In this document: one piece after another, positions 24,286-37,200 of the stretch
Layout: each line of letters begins with the position of its first letter
Position numbering within the stretch: the stretch's first letter is position 1
From: Eopsaltria australis
Lineage: Eukaryota > Chordata > Aves > Passeriformes > Petroicidae
Direction of reading: 5' to 3'
NCBI GenBank assembly: GCA_034509425.1
Contig: JAVTVJ010001144.1
Coordinates: 673,489-737,488, forward strand
Length of the DNA stretch: 64,000 nt
Notes under the pieces: generated by a model
Seen by the model: the letters and a program-made list of their open reading frames with translations, nothing else
Database searches by the model: none
Told to the model about the DNA's origin: nothing
Program-made: the position numbers and the translations under genes

Positions 24286-26668
24286 TAATTAAAAAACAGT
24301 TATTCTCTTCATCCATCTATCTGACATTTCTTTAGTTTTCCCTTGTGTGAGCTCAGTAAAAAAAGGAAAGCTTTATGTGCTCTTTATTATAGTTCTACCT
24401 GGAGATGTGTGATTCAGACCACAAGCCAGTGTCAGTTTATTGACACTGACCTGTGAAATATTTCCTGTCCTGTTATCTGTCTCTTGTTCTCCAGCTTTCT
24501 AGGTCTGCATTCCATGTGGCTCTGAAGTTATATATCAGCCAGCAGTGGGACTGCTGCCCCCTGTGTGCTGTACAGTAATGCATCAAGTGTGCCATCATTA
24601 AGATAAATTATGTTCTTTTGTGAACGCTTGAGTCTGTATTTTTCGGTACAAAAAAGCAGCTGTGCTTGAACTAGAATTTAAGATGGCTCTTAAATGTTAG
24701 AAACAAATTGATTACTTAGCACAAATTTGGCAAGGGAATTAAGAGGATTTGGGCTCATGTTCTGTGTAACATGGAATTTCTGTTGTTATTACTGAAGCAG
24801 AAATAAAATGACAGGAAAAGAAATAAAAATATTGGAGATAGGCAAGATTTTTTTTTTTTTTATCATTAAAGTTTGAACTACAAAGTTACAGTGTGCTAGT
24901 AGCCCTGCAGACTTGTAACAAATCTGCTATGCTTTGATTAATGTCACTGGCCCTAAATCTGAGCTGTAGAATATAAATTCTGAAACGCATGATCAGGGCT
25001 GGCATATGACTATTGTCTCTTTTCTGTTGTAGTTGCAATGAGGTTTCATTGCCTCCACCTAGAGTTAGATCAGACTCTAGAAGCAAGACAAGCTTCTGCT
25101 AAAGTTTTGGCAAAAATGTAGAGTTAGAACAACTTCAAAGTTAAGATTTCTCACTACAGAACATTATAGAGTTATTGGAAAAACACATTATGGAAGTAAT
25201 ACAAAAAAATCCCTGCTTCTTTCTCAGAGAACAAAAAATAACACATGATTCAATAGGCTAGTCCGTTATTATATTATGATTCTGTGAGACATATTAGTTT
25301 TCCAGCACACATTAAACTCAGTGTGTGATGTTTGTATTATGAAAGTCTGTCTGAGAAACATCCTTTGCAAAGTCTCTGTGCCAGCTTTGGTGGTTGCCTG
25401 TAGATGTTCTAAAACACGCTTTTTCCCACCTCAACCTCCCTTTCACAGATTTTCTTTAAACTTCCTAATATTTTACTTGCTTCTTTATTAATGAGTTCTT
25501 TCCCCTGTCCTTGCTGTGACTTTTTAACTTATTAATAAATTGAAATTTTTGTTACAGTGGAAGTACTCATTAAAGATTCAACAGGTGTGTATTTTAATAT
25601 TGCTAGATTAAAATTAGTGTGTATGTACTTCCTATTCTAAGAGTTCTGATTTATCCTATCAGGTACATAAAATTTCATTTTAGCACTTTAAAAACTTTAC
25701 TTATCTACTTGACTGTTGAAAATAGCTATCTGAGAGGGGAAGAACTGATGAACTCCTTAGAGAAGATGTCTTCCCTGCTTTTGTGCCCATTTCAGTTCTG
25801 TGTTCCAAATTAAATTACACGAGAGGTGATCATTAGGATTTTTTTTTTCAGAAATGCCTGTGAAATTTAAAATACTCATCAGCTTCTCAAGAAAGAGTAG
25901 TGGAGAAAGAAAGGGACATCAGTCTTGTTTGAAAAAGAAATTATAAAGGTCCTAAAAGGAATCTCAAGACAGCATGAAACACATTGTAGTGTGAATATTA
26001 AAAGGTGGCAGTATTAATTTTTAAGTGCTTACCTGGCTTTCCTTGTATCAGACTTTTGGTGGCAGGGATATACACATATTTCTTAGGAGTTGTTGGATTT
26101 GTCTCCCATCCTTACTTACGAGTATGAAAACATCCTTAGGCTGAAAGTGAAGTAAGTATTCACTGATACAGGATGAATTTGAATACTGACAGTCCAAAGT
26201 CTAAAAAAAAATGTGTACATGGTCATGGTGCCTTGATTTGCTTTCCAGGTTAGTCTTGACAAATTCCTGATAACTTCATATGGCCAGAAACAAAAATATC
26301 TTTGGGAACTTTACAGATAGTTTAAAAGAATGAATAAAAAAAGCACCTGATCATAAGCTTATAAATATCATCACAGCACTATACAAGATCACAGAAAACA
26401 TTCTGATGAAAAGAATAAAGATCAAAAAGTTAAGGGAAAATAGGATAAAATGTCACATGGGTATTTGAAATTTGAAGACTTCTGGATTACTCTGATTTCA
26501 CTAAAAGCAAGTTTTCAAAGGAAAGTAAAGTAGGTTTAATGCATTTCAATAACCTACTGATGCCAAGATGACTTTTGCTTTTTCTTTCTTATACTTTTTA
26601 CACAGTTCTATGTATCCACAAGTATTAGCATGCATACTTGTAATTCTGATAACTTAACAAAATTTCAA
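23441..26668. other. AT-rich non-coding stretch, no gene seen
   Basis: Unique-looking DNA with a 32-base A run at 24252-24283, a T11 run about 25 bases upstream, and a small stem at about 24,431-24,452 (CAGTGTCA / TGACACTG). Short open frames of 64-74 codons are unremarkable. No identifiable repeat. Confidence 0.55.
24252..24283. repeat. Poly-A tract (A32)
   Basis: An uninterrupted run of 32 A residues, the longest homopolymer in the window. I looked upstream for a processed-pseudogene body or polyadenylation signal and saw neither, nor matching flanking direct repeats, so it is recorded as a simple repeat. Confidence 0.9.
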
Positions 26669-27346
26669 TGTCCTCTTGGGCCAGAAGACCAAACACTCCA
26701 GAAAATGTAGCGTTAGGAGACCAAACATTCTACTATCTCGAGGAGCCAAGGTCCCCTAGTAGAACCTATTCTGTAAACAAGAGGTTATCCCACCCCAGCC
26801 TCCTTGTTGGGCCTCATTTAGATATGCTAATGTGTAAGGTCTATAATTGCATACTGGACAGGAGGGTGCGGTGTGCAGTGGGACGCATTCCACCTGGGCA
26901 GCATGAGGCATCGAATGGGATCCTATTAAAATATCGAGGTAAACGACCCCCAACCCTCTAACCATGCCTGGCTTTCATTTCCTAAGACCAGGAAAAGGCA
27001 TCATTACCTGTTATGGCACGATACACAAATTATTTAAGGTGAAAAAAATATTACTTAATATAAGATTTGCAAATAACGATTTGGTAAAAGCCAGTGTGTG
27101 GAAAGAGAAATATTCCCTAAAGGACATTCTTGGTAAAACTAGCTAAGGGTCATCCTAGAGGCTGTTATTTCCATTTAATATCTCCATTAATAACCTTACT
27201 GCCAAATGCTGTGTTGCAGCAGTTGAAGGTACTGGTGACTGCGACAAGTGTTACAGAGAAGGTGTTACAGAGAAGGGAGAGAAAGTTTTTACCAATAAAC
27301 ACCTTACCTGAGACTAAACAATTCAGTATTGAAAACGTGTGATGCA
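26669..27346 (+). mobile_element. Candidate LTR (third family), boundaries uncertain
   Basis: This segment stands out in composition from its flanks. It begins TGTCCTCTTGGGCC, has a GC-richer first half ending near 26,960, and an AATAAA signal at 27294-27299 close to its 3' side, the order expected of an LTR. A CA dinucleotide at 27345-27346 or 27319-27320 could be its end. No matching target duplication was found at any of these choices, and no partner copy exists in the window, so the call is tentative. A 14-bp tandem duplication lies inside at 27248-27275. Open frames of 60-97 codons across it have no recognisable domain. Confidence 0.33.
27248..27275. repeat. 14-bp tandem duplication
   Basis: GTGTTACAGAGAAG occurs twice in direct succession (27248-27261 and 27262-27275) without mismatch, so the duplication is probably recent relative to the surrounding sequence. 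Confidence 0.85.
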
Positions 27347-28454
27347 ATTGTCCTATACAATTTTAGGATTCTTTCATTCCTATTCCTATTTCTATTTTAT
27401 TTCTGGGTTCTCCTAGGGAGAAATGAAAACCAGACATGACATATAATAAATACATGAGTTTAAAAAAAAAAGTATTTTTTGCTTTATAAATTTCTGGTTT
27501 TAGTTTGGTTTTTTTTTAATTATATCCCTGACAGCATTAAAAAAATGGAAAAAATCTTAAAATGATGACAGTATTCTATTTTGAACTAGGGGCTTGAACT
27601 GCTTTTAAAATCATTTTTGAACTCCTATGAATTGTATAGATTTTTACAGAATTATATCGGGCACAGTGTTTTGGTGCCTTTGTTCACTGAGGAAAAGCTC
27701 TCCAGGAATGCGTGACAGTCGAATTTTTTATTTTCTGTGCTATTAGTCTAAGAATGGGATCTGTGGATCATTACCAGCACCACTGATTGTGCTTCTGGTG
27801 AATGAGGAAATCAGGGAGAATTTCTGACAGCCCCACTACTTTGAAAAGCCTGAAATTTGGACTGGCAAGTGGGATGAATTGTGAGCTGCTTCAGCTACTA
27901 CATTTGGGCTGAGAATCTGGATTGTGTGACTTGCTTTGCAAGCCTCATATTACGCCCTTAAAAATGACTGGGTTCATTGAATTCAGGAAGCATTTTCATA
28001 AATACAAAGATGCTCACTTGCATACATTGTGTTTTGGTCCAGGATTTAAAGGACTAACAATGAGAAACTAATGGATTGCTTATGTCTTTTTATTTTCATA
28101 AAACTTATAAATATATTGATATAATGATACCTCTCCATGTCAACGCATTTCCATGATTTTTTTCTGCTGACATGTGGTACAGATATATATGGACTTGTTG
28201 AAGGGATCCTGTTTCATTTCAAGAAATTTTGAGATGAAACATCAAGATCTATTTGATCATGCATCTATAAATGATAATTTTATAAATAAAATATATACAT
28301 TTCTAGAAAAACTGAATTTTTATACTGACCATTGTTTTACATCTGGTTATAATTTTGTTCCAAAGTATTGATCATATTTTCACAAGTATCACTGTCCAAG
28401 AACGATTTGGCAGCATTTTTGTACAAAATATTGTCTACTAAAAAAAATGTGTAA
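27347..28454. other. AT-rich non-coding stretch, no gene seen
   Basis: No gene or repeat recognised up to the target duplication of the inverted LTR copy. One 65-codon frame (28174-28371) is AT-driven and unremarkable. Confidence 0.55.
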
Positions 28455-28459
28455 AAGCA
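28455..28459. repeat. Target-site duplication, left (AAGCA)
   Basis: Five bases immediately outside the LTR terminus at 28,460, identical to 30073-30077. A perfect match after insertion of 1.6 kb confirms the LTR ends and the 5-bp duplication length. Confidence 0.88.
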
Positions 28460-28596
28460 TGTAGTGGTTTCAGTTTGCCTATTCAGGTTTGTGGCTAAAT
28501 GCTAGCACACTTACTTAAATTTACTTGATTGCTTGTTGTGAGATGAGGATTAGGAGTAGGCAAAGCAGGCTCAAACTTTATAAAGTACAAAGAAGT

Positions 28597-28602
28597 TTTA
28601 TT
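28597..28602 (-). terminator. LTR polyadenylation signal (copy B)
   Basis: AATAAA on the minus strand, about 138 bp before the LTR end, matching the signal in copy A. Confidence 0.7.
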
Positions 28603-29901
28603 AATATATCTAAGACAAAGGGAAAAGAAAAAAAAAACCCAAGAAAAAACCAGAACAAACTCCTCAGACCACCCCTCCTTCCCCACCTCTCCATTTCATT
28701 CTCCCTGACAACATACAAAAGACAACACTTTGACCTCCAGTCAGTTCACCACCTCAGAAACAGCTCTTGTTCCAGTTCATTTAGGGAGAGAAGTTTCTTT
28801 TGCTTACACTATGGATCTTCTGTAAGAAAAATACAGTTTTTATGGGTCTTCTGCCTCACCATTAACTGCCGCCCGGAGCAAAGTCCAACTTAATGGTGGA
28901 TCCCTCCCACACCAGTAGCCTTCCCACAGCCACTATGGTGGGTCATGAACAGTCCACAGGGTACCTGTTTTAAGGATGCACAGTTCAATTGCAGCAACAA
29001 AGAAAATCCCTTCTTCTGTGCTCAGCAACACAGGTTCTCCTGACAACACAACTTCTCTGGCATCCCCCCCGGGACCAGGGCTCTGGGTCACAGCCTCTCC
29101 TCTCTCTTGGTTCTAGTTTCTCATCAGACTGTACTTTTTCAACACTTACTTGTCTGTACTTAGGTATTTCAGTTCATTGGTTGCAATAAGAACCTCACAT
29201 CCCCCCTTTGGACTATATCTTCATAAATTACAGAGAATTTATTAGCTCAGTCCCCAACCATGGTTCTCCAAAAGAATTTTCAGCTTCACTCTTGAAGCAC
29301 TTCCATTGCACCTTATTGTAAGTATCAGCTCTGCTTTCCTCACTGACTGTAAAGTCTCTGCGCTGCACTATGTAGGTGTCCTCACTCGTTCCACTCTCTG
29401 CGAGGAAGGATGGGTGTCTGTGAGTTTAGTCCAGGCATGGACAGAGTTAATCTCTGTCTCTCTCTCTCTCCGGCAGTGTGACGATCCCGTGCTCTCTGCC
29501 GGGCTGCTTGAACAGGTCCGAGCTGGATGCCAGACGCTCTCAAGAGTCTCTGCCCGGCTCTGCGGAGCTGGCTCGGCCTGCTGGGGCCATCTGGGCCCGG
29601 GGTGACAGGGCAGGGCCTGGCCCGAGCTGGATGGAGTCCGGCCCGGTCCTTGCCTGGCCCGGCTCTCCCTCTTGTGTAGCTGGCACACTGGCTGAGCTGA
29701 ATCTGCTGAAAATTCCAATTGTTTCCTCCCCCATGCCTGCCCGGCTGCAGCGGCACGGCTGCCGTAAAACCTCCCTTCACCCCCCCCATCCCTCCGTCGG
29801 AAGGAGGTGGGGGGGGACCTTACCAGCGAGAGAAGCAGGAGCTGCTCCTCTCTACACAGTAGCAGCAGGTCCAAAGAGAAAGAGCTTCAGAGAGTCTCTG
29901 C

Positions 29902-29908
29902 TTATATA
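29902..29908 (-). promoter_or_regulatory. LTR TATA box (copy B)
   Basis: TATATAA on the minus strand, 165 bp into the LTR, at the same place as in copy A and in the same conserved context (GCAGAGACTCTCTGAA downstream). Confidence 0.7.
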
Positions 29909-30072
29909 TGGTTTTTTTCCTCGAAGGCGGATCAACTTTTTAATTGGTTCACTTACATATCAATCCTTAAACTACCTGATTATTGGCTCTCTCTCACAGG
30001 AAGGAAGTTGTATCCATTCCTGCAGCACAGATCACTTCCTAGATTTTGACCCCTCTGGCCTAACCCAGGACA

Positions 30073-30077
30073 AAGCA
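30073..30077. repeat. Target-site duplication, right (AAGCA)
   Basis: Five bases immediately outside the LTR terminus at 30,072, matching 28455-28459 exactly. Confidence 0.88.
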
Positions 30078-30970
30078 GAACTAAGGAAATTCTTTTTCCT
30101 AGGTATAAAACTTTGTAGAGTGATGCAACAAAACTCTATAGTATTTTTTCCATGTTCTCTCAGCTGCCACATCAAGAGATATTAACCAGGGATTCCATGA
30201 TATACTGTCAGAAAGCAAAACTTAATTGAGTATTAAAAACTAAAGCAAACGTTATTACATCTGGCATGTTGAACAGTCTCAGAGAATGGTGAGAACTACT
30301 TATACAACCAAAGGAAAATTGGATACAGAAACGGAAAAAATTATTGTTGTCTCATATGATAACTTGCTATTGATGAAATTAAAGGGCATTACAAATTTAT
30401 TACAGTTTTTAGAGTGGAAATGGTACATAGATGGGAAGGTACTACCTATTTTGAAGGAAAAGGAAAGAAAAAATCTAACACTGCAGTGAAGTTATATGAC
30501 TCAAAGATTGTGAACACAGCTGAATACTAAACTGTGACAGAGAAAGAAGAAGAAAGCAAAAGTTTAGGATAATCACAAAAATTTGTGTTGTCCTAAAAGA
30601 GGCTGCAGACATCACTACTATGCGTGCCACTGTCAAATCTTTGTGTTTTGTCTTCTGCCTTGCCTTAAGGAATAAAAAATCATACTGTATGGCTTTTACT
30701 TAAGCTAAACTAATTTCTGTCTTCTCATGAAGCTCCAAATGCATGTAAACTGTGTCCATGTGTGCAGATCTCTGCACAGTGAGGAAGCAGAATGTTTAAT
30801 GTCATTTATCTTGCACCAGGAAATCTTACATAAAGTGACTCTGGGCAATTAGCAAGAGCAAGTCTGATGCTAAATGGTAGAAAGATTGTATTATTCAGTG
30901 AATAATTATCTGTTGCTACAAAGATCTGCACAAATTAATGAAGGGCTTGAGGTAGCAGAGGCTATTTACA
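30078..30970. other. AT-rich non-coding stretch, no gene seen
   Basis: Lies between the inverted LTR and a CR1 fragment. A 67-codon frame at 30286-30489 has no recognisable motif. No repeat identified. Confidence 0.55.
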
Positions 30971-31250
30971 GGAACGTGTAGTGACAGGACAAAGGGGAAT
31001 GGTTTCAAACTGAAAGAAGTTAGGTTTAGGACAGATACTAGGAAGAAATTCTTTATTGTGACAGTGGTGAAGCACTGGAGCAGGTTTCTCAGAGAATCTG
31101 TGGGTGCCCCATCCCTGGAAGTGTTCAAGGCCAGGTTGGAGGGAGCTCTGAGCAATGTGGTCTGGTGGAATGAGTACCTGCTAAGGCAGGAGGGCTGGAA
31201 CCAGGTGATCTTTAAGGTCCATTCCAACCCAAGACATTCTATGATTCTAT
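30971..31250 (+). mobile_element. CR1 LINE, 3' end, + strand
   Basis: The segment has the conserved 3' portion of avian CR1: a GTGACAGGACAAAGGGGAAT block, GAAGAAATTCTTTATTGTGA, GGTGAAGCACTGGAGCAGG, CATCCCTGGAAGTGTTCAAG, and near the end GGTCCATTCCAACCCAAGAC. It closes with ATTCTATGATTCTAT, the octamer tail (ATTCTATG)n that marks CR1 3' ends. Only about 280 bp is present, the usual result of 5' truncation. The open frame of 119 codons across it (31058-31417) is not an independent gene. Family knowledge: CR1 is a non-LTR retrotransposon that inserts by target-primed reverse transcription. Confidence 0.92.
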
Positions 31251-34200
31251 TACAGCAGTTGCATTTGTGGGCCAGTAAGAAAAGTAAGAAATATTTTAAA
31301 TTCTACAGTTTGCATATTTTCTTTATAAAATCTGCAGAAAACTTACAAGAAATGGTAGAGAACAGCCAATACATAAGCAAAAGTAAAGAACACCTCATGT
31401 CAAATGTGGTTTGTTAGTAAATGAACAGTTGTCTTGGTCTGTCTATACTTCTCTGTGTGATGTGAATTTAGCACAGCAACAAAATTTGCTCAGTCCTAGA
31501 AAATGTCAAGCAGTTTTCTATGAACAAGGAAATAACTTAGGGAAGGGATTTCTGCTTTTTAACATTAAAGTAAATCCAGCCATGGTGTATATGAGGACTG
31601 GGAGCTACTTCCATAGAAGTAAAGTGTCTGAGACCATTCATTAGCATTGAGGAAAACTGGCAGAAGAAACTATGCACACATGCAATTAGCATGGAAAACA
31701 GATGGCTAGATGTAAAATATTTGCAAAGGACAGCCACTCTGACATGCTGACTCCAAGGTGGTGCTGGTTTGGGGGAGTGCTAGTTAGTTGGGCTGTAGCA
31801 CAGTTGTAGCATCTACCCAATGCACTCAGAGAAGTTCCAGCTTTAGGATCTGCTGATTTTCTAATTCAAGCAGGTGCATTCTCCCTCTCCCCACCAGCAC
31901 AATCATCTGACTGTTATTAAAGGAGACAGAGTAAACACTTTCCCAGTTACTATTATTATGTATCTAACACAGTGTCTTGCACAGGGGTGTTGCTGATGAT
32001 GCCATTCCATTGAATGGAAATATGTTACTCAACGGGTAATATTTACAGCAGAAGCTAGCAGATATTTTCAAATAACCTGTATCATTGTAAGACCTTCTAA
32101 GCGCTGTAGTGCTAATCCTAAAATTATTAACCCCTTCTATAATGACTGATTTTTCAAAGCACTAAAGGAGGGACATAAACTCCAGGGGAAAAAAAAAGTT
32201 TAAAAAAGAAGAGTACTCTGTTTAAAAAATGTCTTTTTGGATGAGGGTCTGGACAACATATGCTCAGATGGACAGAGTTAAGCTTGCAGTAGGATTCTTA
32301 ATGTAAACTTTCATTTGCAGGAGCAAATAATTTTAGCAAGCCTTTAACGTGTGTTTTCCTACTAAGATATAAATTATGCAGTACGTAAAGTCTTGATTCT
32401 GTTAGACAGAAGTAACTAAATAAATAACTTAGATATTTTTTAAGTTCTGAGCATTCATGTACCACAAACTGTCTAATTATAATAATTTTTTTTACTCTCT
32501 TTGAAGCCGTTGATAAAATATTCTTGCAAGATTTGAAAGAGGTAAAATAGAAGGTTTAAATTTTTCAGCAGAGAAGACATTAATTTTCTTTCAGTGCAAT
32601 AATTGTAAAAATACAATTCTGTTTCATCTTTAATACAAGGTAGAGAAAGGGAAAGCAAACTATCTGCCTTAGCAAAGAGATTACTAATAATGAAATTACT
32701 GTCTTCTTGCAGGTATAAATTTGCTGTTTATTAATGCTAACACATGGTTTCAGATTTACATGATGTACCAGACAAGAAGGGAGCTGATAAAATTGTAATT
32801 TAAATTTCTGCTGCAACCTATCATATTAAATTACATGAAATGTTGGTGAAAAGTTTCATGTAGGCAGATAACATGACACAAATAACAGCATCATCTACCT
32901 AAATCTATTTGCTCTGAACAATTCATTAATTCATTCTGATACCTAAAAGAATTATCTCCATTTTTATCTGTGAAGAATCCCATCTGCTGCCTTCCTCCAG
33001 AATCTTCCCAAATGCTATTGTGCTTCTCCTGCTAGTAGAAAAGTCTGTGAGGGATAAAGACACCATGTAAAAGCACTATACTCCCTTTCTCCAAGTCCTC
33101 TAGTTTTAAGGGAAGCAAAGAGCCTGTGATAGGCATTTTGAGGTAAAATTGCAAGATAGCTGAAGGTCTCTGGTACATATCATAGAGAATTGCATGTACC
33201 AGAGGTTTTCCATCAGGATCTATCAGTTGCCCATTTTGAATTTTGACTCTATGGGCAAGGAGAGGTGAGTGGGACAAAGTGTGTCAAGGGAGCTTTGCTC
33301 CTTTACATTCTCTTCACACTCCCAGATCACAGCTGAAAGAAGGCATGTATTAATAGAGTTTCAGAGATAGCCATTGGCATCTCTTCTCCAAGGCAGAAGT
33401 ATCTGATAGGACATTCACATTCTCCAGGGCCCAGTGTGATCCCATGAGGCTAGGAAAGATGTGAGCTGAATAGGGAAAGAAGTTCTCACCTTCTGTGACT
33501 AGAAAAAGGCATGTGGAGTAATGGACACAAGACAAGAAATATCATGATATGAAATACTTGGAAATTTCTTCATATTGGGCCAAAACAAGTAAAAAAATAC
33601 TACTTTTATTATTTTTCCTTTCAAATTTGTTTTTACAAATGCTTTTGAAACATTTTTCTTCACAGCTATTTTATTCCTTCTGTATAATTATCACAGTTTC
33701 TTGCTAGATATCAGCTGCATCAAATTATTTTTGTTTCATGGCTCTTTCATCACTTTTGTGAGCCCAAACCATCAGACAGTAGAAGACTGCATCACAGATG
33801 AGGCATTTTGATAGACTTAGGCTCCACTTCTTCAAGCTACTAATTTTTCTGCACGATTTTAAGTGTTGAAATCAAATACTCTGAAGTTTCCCTGAAACAT
33901 TTCTCAGAAAGAACTTGCCATTTATAATGGAAAATAGATCTCTGCATGTCTTCTCCAGTGTATTTTGTGCTTTCCCAAATAATTCTTCAGCAGAAGAAAT
34001 TTAGCTATTTGGTGGAATGACATTTTCATATCTTATACATTGTTCAAAGAAAGCACAGAAATTGTTTTAGGTATCATTATTAGCCCTATAACCACATGTT
34101 AATGTAAAAGAAAAGCAAGTTTATTTTTAACCACACCCCTTTTTGATGTGTAAACAGGACAAGTAACAACTTTTATGATCAAAAGTATCCACACTAAGTT

Positions 34201-37200
34201 CCTGAAAAAACAAGGTGTGTACAGACATGAGCCTCCTTACAAAACTGCACAGAGTAAAATTCTTTCTTATAACATAGTAGGCAGTTCTGGATTACAACAA
34301 AATCTGCTAGGACTGGAGAACACAGGAAATTTGAGAGTCAGGTTTGTCCATTTGTGGAAGACTTCCTGATACATATATGTCATGATTTTAACTATTATTT
34401 ATGCTAGATAATCTACATTTGTTTCCTCACAATGTGACAAACTGAGTTATTTATTATCTTTACCCTTATAGCAAAGGCAGATTGGCTAACTTCATCCTAG
34501 TTCTCATTTTATGTGAAATGTGAATTTTACATTTACATTTAATGCTGCATTGCCAATAAATTTGGCTTCACACTTTGAACTAAAGGAGCTACAAAGTTCC
34601 ATGGAAACTCAGAGTCTTTTTTTTTATACAAATGCATATTCTCTTCAGTTCTACTGAAGAAAAAAAGTCAGATTAGTACTGATCCCTTGAGATGTCATAA
34701 TTTTTATTTACAATTCTAGTTTCATCCAGAACTAGACTTTTTTTCTCTCTTATAATTGGCATACTAACATATTGTTATTTTATTTTTATAAATCTATTTA
34801 GAGTTACAGTAATTCACTGACTGCAGTTGCTGAAACTGCTGCAGTATCTGTCTCTGAATCACAGCTACTAGCAGTGAAATGTTCCAAATTCTTCTGCAAA
34901 CTGTCAAGTTCTTTAATAGCATATATATGAAATATTTTGAGCTATTTCACTACGCTGTTATGAAAAAAAAAAAAAAAACAACCAAAATCTTGGTGTATTC
35001 TCTAAATTATGTAGTTACTTTGTGAGAAAATGGAGCTTTTGTGGCAGGTAGAGAAAGGTTGTACAATTAATCTAACACCCCAAAACTTGAAATAGTTCAG
35101 CTGAACAGAACAGAAATAAATGTACAAAAGATACATGAAATGGTGTTCAACTTGGCCATAGTTTAAAAATGTAACTTATTATAAAATAGCCCTGTGTCAG
35201 TAAGCCTCCTTCTGCCTTTAACAATGTCCATGTAATGGAAATACATTTCAGAAAGCATCAGCTTATCAGTAAATGTACACAGATGGTCCCTCTATTTGCC
35301 ATCAGTTCTTTCACTGGCTCCCCAAACAGCCTGAGGAAACTGCATTTACTAAGATCTCCTCAGATAGCTGTAGCAAGCAGAGCACTACCCATCAGTATCA
35401 GAATCACAGTCCCTTCTTTCATATCATATTTTGAGCACATCCAGTAATCTGACCTGTCACAGGCGCCAACCAAGTGGAAATGACATTGAATGACAGTAAC
35501 AGACCAAATAAGATGGATGCCAGGAGTGCAGAGAGACCCAGGGACCTCAATCAACTGAACCACAAATCCATTAAATGATTTAATTTTGTGTATCCAACTG
35601 TGGGGCAATGTTTACATCAGTAGAGTAGAATATACCCACAAAAAATAAAAGCATGTAAAGGAATAAGCAGTTTGAGAAATAAAAATACTCTGAGGAGAAG
35701 TTAGTGCTTGATTGGTCCCTTTTTTGGAAGATGTTGTAAGCTTTATATGCACATAGAATAAACTGTTCTGTAATATGATCTTACATTTGAGAAAATGCTT
35801 CACAAATGAAATCAGTTTTTACTGGTAATGCAGAAAGGTAAAAAGGCACCTTCTTCCATGAAAGTAGGCTAGTCAACTTGAGTTTTGTTTGAAGTCTTTT
35901 TCCTACCACTCCCATTTTCTGGCTGGCACTGCAGTGGCTGAAATGCAGAACGAATGTATTTTAATCTGAATTAAGGATATAGTTTTATTCATGTATACTT
36001 ATTTGTTCCAGATTCAACCTTGTATTTCAAATGAAACCTCAAAAGCAAAACTGGTGTAAAAAAATGGCGTGTTATCATATCTATGCCTTTAGATATTGTA
36101 GAACTTTAATTTTCTATTCACCCTCTATTAAAGGATTGTTTGACTCATTCTATACTAACAATTTCAAATGCAGTCAAATTTAGTTTAAAAGCCCTTAAGT
36201 CCCAGGATAGGTGGTCCATAGTCCTACACTGTACCTTCTGAGCATGTCACAAGGAGGTGAGGGGAAGATCTGTTTTCTCTTTGCTCTGTCAATAGCATGG
36301 TTTTGATACGTGATGAACTTGGGCATTAACTCATGACACAGTAGACTGTTAAATATAATTTATGATTAGCCACTATTCATTAAAACACATAAAATGCTTG
36401 TGACTGGGAAAAATTAATAAAGAATACATGAGAATTAGAAAAGGTATTTTACTCTTTTCATTTTTGTTTTATTTTGTTTTGTTGTTGTTTATTTGCTTTG
36501 TTTTGGTAGGGTATTTTGTGTGTGTGTGTGTGTTTTTAAGTTAGTTAGTTTTTTATGTATTAAATCTGCTTAGGAAGCAAGATACTTTTCTTTATAACTA
36601 TTAACAGCCAGATGTGCCTAGTTGAAAAGAAAGTCAGCATGCTACTCTTTCATAATTCTTTCAGTTATAAGAAACTCCAGATCAAATACACCTGTAGTGT
36701 AACTGCAATGCAACTGATAGGACTCTACAGAGTACTCCAGACAACAGAATATTTTAAGGCTAAAGACATTCATTAGGTGATGTTTGAACAAAGCCTCTCT
36801 AAAGCTACAAAACTGTGTGATCACACTATCTAACACATGCTTTTGCTAATAAGCAGCACCTTCTTCCCAGTGTAAACACAGGACTACATCAGATCATTAA
36901 ATTCACTGAATAACAAAGGTAGGGAATTTTGTCCAAGAAGCTCTGTCTTCAGCAAAGAAATTTGCAGGGGATAGATTTCTTTCTAACAATTCTTTCTTTT
37001 TAAACTATTTCATTCTGTGAGGGGGTTTTAATTTTCAGCAAGAAGCTAAAAAGCCCCAAAACCAAAAGCAATCAACCCCTATAAGAAAAACAGCTTCTTG
37101 TTTTGAATTGATCAGATGCCTCACTGTCAGTAAGAGTTCTCAGTCAGACTTTCTTACCTATTGAAAGACATTGCATGTCACTGTGATCTGTCAAATGGCA

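Larger units (their letters stand above)
28460..30072 (-). mobile_element. Solo LTR, 1.6-kb endogenous retrovirus family, copy B
   Basis: This 1,613-bp element is the inverted counterpart of 11,495-13,100. Read on the minus strand it begins TGTCCTGGGTTAGG and ends CCACTACA. It is flanked by a perfect 5-bp target-site duplication, AAGCA, at 28455-28459 and 30073-30077, which fixes both ends. On the minus strand it has a TATA box (29902-29908), a donor-like GGTAAG (29819-29824), a GC- and CpG-rich leader and an AATAAA signal (28597-28602). No internal retroviral sequence is attached, so it is a solo LTR. The exact duplication and retained G residues suggest it is the less altered copy. Open frames of up to 235 codons across it (for example 29478-30185, +) occur on both strands and reflect the GC-rich leader; I see no gag, pol or env motif in them. 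Confidence 0.92.

Noticed and set aside
13101..28459. Possibility that the two 1.6-kb LTRs bound one provirus
   Set aside because: They are inverted relative to each other and each shows its own flanking duplication; a provirus has direct LTRs. No gag, pol or env sequence was seen between them.
29306..30185. Open frames up to 235 codons over the inverted LTR copy
   Set aside because: Same explanation as for the first LTR: overlapping frames on both strands of the same non-coding LTR sequence, extending past its end at 30,072 into unrelated DNA.
35360..35608. 82-codon minus-strand frame ending in a hydrophobic stretch, considered as an envelope or receptor relic
   Set aside because: One hydrophobic run is not enough; no flanking retroviral sequence, no conserved motif and no continuation in neighbouring frames was seen.
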